A DNA stretch of 16,334 nucleotides, from positions 1-16,334 of the forward strand of contig DAISVV010000041.1 in NCBI GenBank assembly GCA_036840015.1, written 5' to 3'. Below, piece by piece: positions 1 to 4,988 of the stretch; the stretch's first letter is position 1; the number at the start of each line of letters is the position of its first letter. The position numbers were made by a program, and so were the translations under genes. The notes beneath the pieces were generated by a model. The model did not search any database and was not told the DNA's origin. It was given only the letters and a program-made list of their open reading frames with translations. The stretch is from SZUA-430 sp036840015 (GTDB lineage: Bacteria > Pseudomonadota > Alphaproteobacteria > Micropepsales > Micropepsaceae).

Positions 1-351
1 CCAAGAAAAGCCGGATTTGCGCCAACGGCGAGCCCGTCGATCTTCAACCCCAGTCACGGCGCGGAGTTTCAGTGCGACGCGTGACAGAACCATGACAGTT
101 CGATGAAGAGTTCCCGATCACGCAGCCGATGAATCAGTTCTGTTGCAACGATGAAACGCTTGTGCGGCGGTTTTGCACAGGCCGCCGACGAACACGGCTG
201 TGGACAGGCGCACGGGCGAGGATCTTCCCCTTGGCGCTGCACGAAGCCCGCGCAAGTCGCCCCAAAGGCGAAGCCCGTTTATCTCGCGCCCGGCGTGCCT
301 AAGATGAGCAAGGGCGGACAAGCCACGCAACACGGGGAAAGTGACCAGGCC
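1..351. other. Left intergenic region with a leftward PHO box
   Basis: This stretch precedes the TraB-like gene and has no convincing complete gene. A near-perfect PHO box lies on the minus strand at 81-98, so transcription from it would leave the window on the left. A minus-strand frame opening with TTG at 47 reads LKIDGLAVGANPAFL to the window edge. It could be the start of the box's target gene, but it has no good ribosome binding site and only 15 residues are visible, so I do not call it. The upstream extension of the TraB-like frame to ATG 151 looks like non-coding sequence: its residues are low-complexity and there is no Shine-Dalgarno. Confidence 0.5.
81..98 (-). promoter_or_regulatory. 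PHO box (PhoB binding site), facing left
   Basis: On the minus strand the sequence reads CTGTCATGGTTCTGTCAC: two 7-bp half sites, CTGTCAT and CTGTCAC, at the 11-bp period typical of PhoB direct repeats. Both half sites match the enterobacterial consensus fully; only the 4-bp spacer differs. By the orientation rule for PHO boxes the target promoter lies to the left, so the regulated gene starts at or beyond the window edge. A clear -10 element is not visible in the remaining 80 bases. The nearby pst operon supports the idea that phosphate control operates at this locus. Confidence 0.75.
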
Positions 352-1671
352 ATGAGCGACCAACCTGCAACCGGACGACGGATCGCCTTGTCGATCCCCG
401 TCTTCATTGCCAACGCATTCCTGCTTGTGACGCTGGCCAGCGCCACGCTCGGGATCGTGGACGGGCTGCTGCTCAAATCCGTGATGGACAGCTCGCTCTT
501 CGGCGTGCGCATGCAGCTTTCGGGCCTGGCCGGCACATTGGGCTTCATCGTGCTCGCGGCTCTGATCCTCGTGCCGCACTTGCCGAAGCTCACGCTGCTG
601 CCCGCAGTCCTCGCGCTGCTCTGGCAGCTCGCGGGCGCACCGGGCGTGACCTGGTCGATGAACGATCCGTCATCCCTCGTGCCACTCGAGGCCGTCTCGC
701 TGGCGGCCGTCCTGTTCGGCCTGATGATGAACAGGCTGACCTACGGCACACTGCTCATCCGCGCCGCCGACCTGCCGTACTACGAGCGGCTTGCCGTGCG
801 CACGCTGATCGCCGCACCCATCGCAGCGCTCGTGCTCATCATCGTGCCGGTCGTGGCCGTCATCACGGCGATCCCCGTCATGATCGAGCAGCAGACGGGC
901 GGGTATCTCAAGTTTGGTCCCGAGGGGCTCGAGGTGCGCCAGACCATCATGGCCAAGGGACCAAGCGAGGTTCACCTTGTCGGCATGGTCCATATCGGCG
1001 AGCCCGAGTTCTACCGCGACCTGTACAAGAGCATACCGCCCCAGGCGCTGGTGCTGGCCGAAGGCGTGACCGACAGGAAGGGCGTCATGAAGACAAGCCC
1101 CAACTACGAAAATGCGGCCCGCGGCCTCGGCCTTGAATCGCAGGACGAGTTCCAGCAGCTGCTGTCGACCTCCAACCGGCTCGACCTGCCACCGCCCGCG
1201 GAAGGGGCGCCCGCGCCGGCAGTCGACCCCGCGAAGCCCTTCGTTGTCTTTGCCGACATGGACATTTCGGACCTGACAGAGGCAACGCGCAGGTTCATCG
1301 AGGCCGTGGGCGGGGTCTTCCGGAGCGCCTCCTTCGACGAGGCTCTCCAGAAATACATGGCAGTGACGCAGACCTTCACGCAGGGCGAGATGATGAAGGC
1401 GATGGACGAGCTGATCATTGCCCGCAACCGCAAGGCGCTCGAGAACTTCGACAGGTACGCGCCGCGCTTCAGCGTGATTTACCTGCCGTGGGGCGCAGGC
1501 CACATGCCGGATTTCGAGAAGCAGCTCAAGGCCCGGGGCTACGTCGTCAAGTCGTCGGACACCCGCCAGATTGCGCGCTACGACACCATCCTTGAGGCGA
1601 TGCAATCGATCGGTCGGCCACCTGCCGCAACCCCGCCGGCTCCTGCTGCGGCCCCGGTGCCGGCGAACTGA
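352..1671 (+). CDS. Membrane protein with TraB/PrgY/GumN-type domain
   Basis: The N-terminal third (residues about 12-178 of 439) is hydrophobic, with about four to five likely membrane segments; the last, near 152-176, is very clear. The C-terminal part resembles the TraB/PrgY/GumN (Tiki-like metalloprotease) family: GMVHIGEPEFY at 211-221 with His214, LAEG at 235-238 with Glu237, a conserved-looking RNR at 358-360 and GAGHMP at 381-386. The family is thought to be a metal-dependent hydrolase, but the substrate here is unknown. The tail is rich in Ala and Pro. I chose ATG 352 because GGGGA lies about 12 bases upstream; the longer frame from ATG 151 lacks a ribosome binding site and adds an unlikely hydrophilic extension. 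ATG 304 is a second possibility. The gene stands alone and ends at a strong terminator. Confidence 0.75.
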   Translation: MSDQPATGRRIALSIPVFIANAFLLVTLASATLGIVDGLLLKSVMDSSLFGVRMQLSGLAGTLGFIVLAALILVPHLPKLTLLPAVLALLWQLAGAPGVTWSMNDPSSLVPLEAVSLAAVLFGLMMNRLTYGTLLIRAADLPYYERLAVRTLIAAPIAALVLIIVPVVAVITAIPVMIEQQTGGYLKFGPEGLEVRQTIMAKGPSEVHLVGMVHIGEPEFYRDLYKSIPPQALVLAEGVTDRKGVMKTSPNYENAARGLGLESQDEFQQLLSTSNRLDLPPPAEGAPAPAVDPAKPFVVFADMDISDLTEATRRFIEAVGGVFRSASFDEALQKYMAVTQTFTQGEMMKAMDELIIARNRKALENFDRYAPRFSVIYLPWGAGHMPDFEKQLKARGYVVKSSDTRQIARYDTILEAMQSIGRPPAATPPAPAAAPVPAN

Positions 1672-1706
1672 AGCCGGAGGCAGGGGGCTCCAGTCCCTGA
1701 AAGCAG

Positions 1707-1741
1707 AAAGGGCAGGCGGATTGCTCCGTCCTGCCCTTTTT
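1707..1741 (+). terminator. Rho-independent terminator after the TraB-like gene
   Basis: The stem pairs AAAGGGCAGG-CGGA with TCCG-T-CCTGCCCTTT around a TTGC loop with one bulged base, and runs into a T-tract. It lies about 35 bases after the TraB-like stop codon. On the minus strand the hairpin is followed by TTTCTGCTTTC, so it may also end the small-peptide transcript, whose stop codon is about 28 bases away. Confidence 0.9.
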
Positions 1742-1769
1742 CATGTCCGGCACGAGTGGCCGCAGGCGT

Positions 1770-1874
1770 CTACATGCGGGTCGCGTAGACCGCAGCATAG
1801 GCAAGCCCGAGGGCGGCCAGCGGCCAGAATGGCGCCAGGACAACCCAGATGGCTGAGGGGAAACCGTTCTTCAT
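1770..1874 (-). CDS. Predicted 34-residue membrane peptide
   Basis: The frame encodes 34 residues beginning MKNGFPSAIWVV and ending AYAAVYATRM. One hydrophobic stretch spans about residues 7-30, with Lys near the N terminus and Arg near the C terminus, as in a single-pass membrane miniprotein. The start is supported by GGAG on the coding strand 9 bases before ATG. Upstream are two hairpins in the presumed leader and a promoter-like -35/-10 pair with an internal palindrome; downstream is a possibly bidirectional terminator. I do not recognise the family. Small proteins of this type often bind and adjust larger membrane complexes, but nothing here shows a partner. A chance frame is possible; the coherent transcription-unit layout is the main argument for it. 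Confidence 0.5.
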   Translation of the reverse strand: MKNGFPSAIWVVLAPFWPLAALGLAYAAVYATRM

Positions 1875-1892
1875 GGTCGTGCACTCCGTTGC

Positions 1893-1919
1893 CTGCCGGC
1901 CGACCTTCGCCGCCGGCAG
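1893..1919 (-). repeat. Leader hairpin upstream of the 34-residue peptide
   Basis: Perfect 8-bp inverted repeat (CTGCCGGC/GCCGGCAG) with an 11-base loop, between the predicted transcription start and the ribosome binding site of the small membrane peptide. A second smaller hairpin, GGACC-GCA-GGTCC, lies at 1923-1935. Together they would give the roughly 90-base leader a structured form. No known riboswitch was recognised. Confidence 0.5.
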
Positions 1920-1971
1920 ATGGGACCGCAGGTCCACCACGACGGGCCAACCCCCTCGTGCTCTGCTAGGG

Positions 1972-2001
1972 TTAATATGCACATTGTGCGCATTATGACA
2001 A
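1972..2001 (-). promoter_or_regulatory. Predicted promoter of the 34-residue peptide gene
   Basis: On the minus strand TTGTCA (1996-2001) is followed after 18 bases by TATTAA (1972-1977), a fair sigma70-type -35/-10 pair. The start of transcription would fall near 1965, giving a leader of about 90 bases. The 13-bp palindrome at 1978-1990 fills the spacer, an arrangement usual for repressor control. Confidence 0.45.
1978..1990. promoter_or_regulatory. Operator-like palindrome, copy 1
   Basis: Plus strand TGCACATTGTGCG; its complement CGCACAATGTGCA differs from copy 3 only at the last base. It lies inside the -35/-10 spacer of the small-peptide promoter. The regulator is unknown. Confidence 0.55.
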
Positions 2002-2010
2002 GTGTATGAA

Positions 2011-2023
2011 CGCACGCAGTGCG
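2011..2023. promoter_or_regulatory. Operator-like palindrome, copy 2
   Basis: CGCACGCAGTGCG, a perfect 5-bp inverted repeat with a 3-bp centre. Its centre is 33 bp from that of copy 1, about three helical turns, so a dimeric regulator could occupy the same DNA face. Confidence 0.5.
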
Positions 2024-2064
2024 CATTTTCCCTTTCGACGCCCATACGTCCGCTTCTGCGGCGG

Positions 2065-2077
2065 CGCACAATGTGCG
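2065..2077. promoter_or_regulatory. Operator-like palindrome, copy 3
   Basis: CGCACAATGTGCG, a perfect palindrome around a central A. Its centre is 54 bp from that of copy 2, about five helical turns. It shares the CGCACnnnGTGCG form with copy 2 and the AAT centre with the complement of copy 1. Confidence 0.55.
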
Positions 2078-2323
2078 TCAGGGGGGTGTCCATGTGCTGG
2101 GTACACACGCAAGCAAGCGGTCCGACCAGAGGCGCCAGGACATCACGAAAGCGAGATTTTTTGTAGGTTTCAGCACAGGGCACCGCCGCGGTTCGGGTCG
2201 CCAAACAACAGTGGCCGGCCAAGCGCCGCCGTTCGCGCCGCGCGGAGAATAACGGGGACAGAATGAGAGGTTGTACGCGGCGTCGCCCCGGCGCCGGGCG
2301 TCATGCGGATGTCACAAAAGGTC

Positions 2324-2348
2324 AAAACTGTTGCACAAGCGCAACAGT
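2324..2348 (-). terminator. Probable terminator of the pst operon
   Basis: On the minus strand an 8-bp stem (ACTGTTGC/GCAACAGT) with a 6-base loop is followed by a short U-run (TTTTGACCTTTT). It begins about 46 bases beyond the pstB stop codon. The stem is only moderately GC-rich and the U-run is broken, so it may be leaky. Confidence 0.6.
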
Positions 2349-2393
2349 CTTCGGGCGGGCAACAGGGCGAGGGTCCGGAGGGGCTGGGAATGC

Positions 2394-3221
2394 CTAGCCG
2401 AATCGGCCGGTCAGGTAGTCCTCGGTGCGCTTGACCTTGGGTTTCTCGAACATGGCCTTGGTGTCGCCGTACTCGATCAGCCGCCCCAGGTACATGAAGG
2501 CCGTGTTGTCCGAGACGCGCGCAGCCTGCTGCATGTTGTGGGTCACGATCACGATCGTGTACTTGCCCTTCAGCTCGTCGATCAGTTCCTCGATCTTCGA
2601 GGTCGCGATCGGGTCAAGCGCCGAGCAGGGTTCGTCCATCAGCAGCACTTCAGGATTGCCCGCGATCGCACGCGCGATGCAAAGGCGCTGCTGCTGGCCG
2701 CCCGAAAGGCCAAGCGCGCTCTGGTCGATGCGATCCTTGACCTCTTCCCAGAGGGCTGCACCCCGCAGGGCAGCCTCGGCCGTCTCGCGCAGCAGCTTGC
2801 GGTTCGTGACGCCGTCGACGCGCAGCGGATAGATCACGTTCTCGAAGATCGACATCGGAAACGGGTTTGGCTTCTGGAACACCATGCCCATGCGCTTGCG
2901 CAGCGCGATCACGTCCACCTGCTTGCCGAAGATGGGCTCGCCTTCGAGCAGCATCTGCCCGGTGGACTTCACGCCGTCCACCAGGTCGTTCATCCGGTTC
3001 ATCGAGCGCAGCAGGGTCGACTTGCCGCAACCCGACGGCCCGATCAGTGCCGTGCACAGGCCCTTGTAGATGTTGAGCGTATTCCCCCAGAGCGCCTGCG
3101 CCTCGCCATACCAGAGGCTGAAGTCCTTCACCTCGATGCTGATGGCACCCGATCCTTCCACGGGGTGATACACCGTGGAGCCGAAGTCATCGGCCTTGCT
3201 CTGTGTCATGCGGTTGCTCAT
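2394..3221 (-). CDS. pstB: Phosphate ABC transporter ATP-binding protein PstB
   Basis: PstB is the cytoplasmic ATPase of the PstSCAB phosphate importer; two copies power the PstC-PstA channel. All ABC elements are present and intact: Walker A GPSGCGKST (61-69), Q-loop Gln116 in FQKPNPFP, signature LSGGQQQ (172-178), Walker B VLLMDE (192-197) with catalytic Glu197, and H-loop His228 in THNMQQ. The QKPNPFPMSI and DEPCSALDP wording is typical of PstB rather than other ABC ATPases. At 275 residues it is slightly longer than usual because of a short N-terminal extension. GGGGA lies 7 bases before ATG 3221, and pstA ends 18 bases upstream, so it is the last gene of the operon. No phoU follows; a terminator does. 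Confidence 0.97.
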   Translation of the reverse strand: MSNRMTQSKADDFGSTVYHPVEGSGAISIEVKDFSLWYGEAQALWGNTLNIYKGLCTALIGPSGCGKSTLLRSMNRMNDLVDGVKSTGQMLLEGEPIFGKQVDVIALRKRMGMVFQKPNPFPMSIFENVIYPLRVDGVTNRKLLRETAEAALRGAALWEEVKDRIDQSALGLSGGQQQRLCIARAIAGNPEVLLMDEPCSALDPIATSKIEELIDELKGKYTIVIVTHNMQQAARVSDNTAFMYLGRLIEYGDTKAMFEKPKVKRTEDYLTGRFG

Positions 3222-3239
3222 CGGTAATTCCCCAAACCC

Positions 3240-4970
3240 CTAGAACGTTCCGACCTGGTAGGCCCGCTTCAGCCGCTCGCGCACGATGATGGCAAACGCA
3301 TTCAGCGTGACGATCAGGCTGATCAGCAGCAGCGTCGTGACAAACACCATCGGACGCCCCGCTTCCGAATTTCGCGACTGGAAGCCCACATCGTAGATGT
3401 GGAACCCCAGGTGCATGAAGCTGCGGTCAAAATGGACGAACGGTGCCGTGAAGTCGATCGGCAGTTCGGGCGCGAGCTTCACCACGCCCACGATCATCAG
3501 GGGGGCCACCTCGCCAGCGCCGCGCGCCATGGCGAGGATCAGGCCCGTCATGACGCCGGGCGCGGCACTCGGCAGCACGATGCGCCAGATGGTCTGCCAC
3601 TTCGATCCCCCGCAGGCCAAAGACCCCTCGCGCATCGAGCGCGGCACGGCAGCCAGGGCCTCTTCCGTTGACACGATGACCACGGGCACCGTCAGCAACG
3701 CCAGCGTCAGCGACGCCCAGAGGATGCCGCCCGTGCCGAAGGTGGGCGAGGGCAGGCGCTCGGGATAGAAGATCTGGTCGATCGATCCGCCCAGGATGTA
3801 GCAGAAAAAGCCGAGGCCGAAGACGCCGTAGACAATCGACGGAACGCCGGCCAGGTTGTTCACGCAAACCCGGATGAAGGACACCAGCGGCCCCTGCTTC
3901 GCATATTCCCTCAGGTAGAGTGCCGTCACCACGCCGAAGGGCGCGACGGCAAGGCTCAGCAGCACCATCATGGTCAGCGTGCCAACAAGCGCCGGCACGA
4001 TACCGCCTTCGGTGTTGGCCTCGCGGGGATTGCTGGTCAGGAACTCGACCCAGCGGTCGAGATAGACGGACCATTTCTGATCGGCCCTGAGCGCGTTGGC
4101 CGGATAGAGCCTGACGATGCGCGACAGCGACAGCGTCTTTGTACGCCCGTCGATGGCCTCGAGCGTGATCGTGAAGCCTTCGTCCTTCGTCCGCAGGTCG
4201 GACACCTTCTTCTCGAGCACGGCGTAATCGGCGCGAAGGGCATCGCTTTCCTTGCTGACACGCTCGCGCTCGGCGACGGCCTCAGGGCTGTTCGTCCCGA
4301 AGTCGATTTCGGCGCGCCGCGCCTCGAGGCGCAGCACATCAAGCGCATGGTTGATGTCGTTGATCTCGCCCGTCTCGATGACTTCGACCGCCCGTCGCCG
4401 CTGGCCACCCGCCCGGATCGCGGCGTTGAGCGTCTTCAGGTCGGGCCGCTCGATCACCTTTCCGGCCAGGTCGATGCGCGTGACCTTGCCGATGAACGCG
4501 CCCCACTCGAGGCGTTCGACGAAGAACATGGCCCGGTCAAACGTGACCGACTTCTTCTCGAAGTCGGCGACCCACACGAAGTCCTCCCCGAAAAGGTCAT
4601 AGTTGCCCACGCGGTAAAGGGTGCGGTTGGCAATCCCGAGATTGGCGGCGATCTTCTCCCGCGTTTCGGCGGGCAGGGTCTCCAGCACGCCGCTGGGAAC
4701 CTTGTAGTTTTCGCTGCGGAACACCTCGCCGGCGATCGTGCGTCCATCCAGCGTCGTGACCGTGGCCACGCGCTGCGGCCAGAAGGTCGTCGTGCCGACG
4801 TAGAAGACATAGGCCAGCAGGCCGATGATCATGCCAAGGCCGATCACCAGCGCCGCCCCCATCATCCACACATAGGGCTCACCCCGCGCCGAAAGGTCGC
4901 TGCTGATGCGGCGACGGACGGGCGGAGGGGCGGTCGGGCCGGCGGCGGCGTGCGTTGTCATATCGCTCAT
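3240..4970 (-). CDS. pstA: Phosphate ABC transporter permease PstA, large type
   Basis: PstA pairs with PstC to form the inner-membrane phosphate channel. The permease core is in the last 250 residues, with membrane segments near 328-350, 370-393, 415-435, 466-488 and 543-563. The EAA loop (about 436-458, TEEALAAVPRSMREGSLACG) contacts PstB. Before it come one N-terminal membrane helix (about 34-58) and a periplasmic domain of some 260 residues, including a charged, probably coiled-coil stretch near 210-260. Ordinary PstA is about 290 residues; this one has 576, as in the large Pst systems known from pseudomonads. I chose ATG 4970 because GGAGG sits 7 bases upstream; an in-frame TTG two codons earlier is less likely. 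The gap to pstC is 18 bases. Confidence 0.95.
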   Translation of the reverse strand: MSDMTTHAAAGPTAPPPVRRRISSDLSARGEPYVWMMGAALVIGLGMIIGLLAYVFYVGTTTFWPQRVATVTTLDGRTIAGEVFRSENYKVPSGVLETLPAETREKIAANLGIANRTLYRVGNYDLFGEDFVWVADFEKKSVTFDRAMFFVERLEWGAFIGKVTRIDLAGKVIERPDLKTLNAAIRAGGQRRRAVEVIETGEINDINHALDVLRLEARRAEIDFGTNSPEAVAERERVSKESDALRADYAVLEKKVSDLRTKDEGFTITLEAIDGRTKTLSLSRIVRLYPANALRADQKWSVYLDRWVEFLTSNPREANTEGGIVPALVGTLTMMVLLSLAVAPFGVVTALYLREYAKQGPLVSFIRVCVNNLAGVPSIVYGVFGLGFFCYILGGSIDQIFYPERLPSPTFGTGGILWASLTLALLTVPVVIVSTEEALAAVPRSMREGSLACGGSKWQTIWRIVLPSAAPGVMTGLILAMARGAGEVAPLMIVGVVKLAPELPIDFTAPFVHFDRSFMHLGFHIYDVGFQSRNSEAGRPMVFVTTLLLISLIVTLNAFAIIVRERLKRAYQVGTF

Positions 4971-4988
4971 GTTCAACCCTCCGGACCC

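Larger units (their letters stand above)
1875..2393. other. Intergenic region between the small peptide and pstB
   Basis: About 520 bases without a supported gene. The left half holds the leader hairpins, the promoter and the three-palindrome array. The right half holds a partial PHO-like element (ATGTCAC followed by AAAAGGTCA at 2309-2324) and the pst operon terminator. Short open frames at 2006-2266 and 2019-2252 have no ribosome binding site and unlikely composition. From about 2090 to 2300 I see nothing definite apart from a run of six T at about 2157-2162 with no strong stem before it. Confidence 0.6.

Noticed and set aside
1..47. Possible start of a leftward gene (TTG 47, reading LKIDGLAVGANPAFL)
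   Set aside because: Only 15 residues visible, rare start codon, GGGG touching the start rather than spaced; cannot be told from chance.
151..351. N-terminal extension of the TraB-like protein to ATG 151
   Set aside because: No Shine-Dalgarno at ATG 151 and no signal-like or conserved features; ATG 352 has GGGGA upstream and starts just before the membrane segments.
2090..2162. Possible small RNA ending in a run of six T
   Set aside because: No stable GC-rich stem directly before the T-run and no clear promoter on the plus strand.
2006..2266. Plus-strand open frame of 86 codons between the small peptide and pstB
   Set aside because: No ribosome binding site, Arg/Pro-rich low-complexity product, and it overlaps the palindrome array.
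2271..3227. Long plus-strand open frame of 318 codons opposite pstB
   Set aside because: It is the complement of the pstB gene with its intact ATPase motifs; its product is Arg/His/Asp-rich as expected for an antisense frame in GC-rich DNA.
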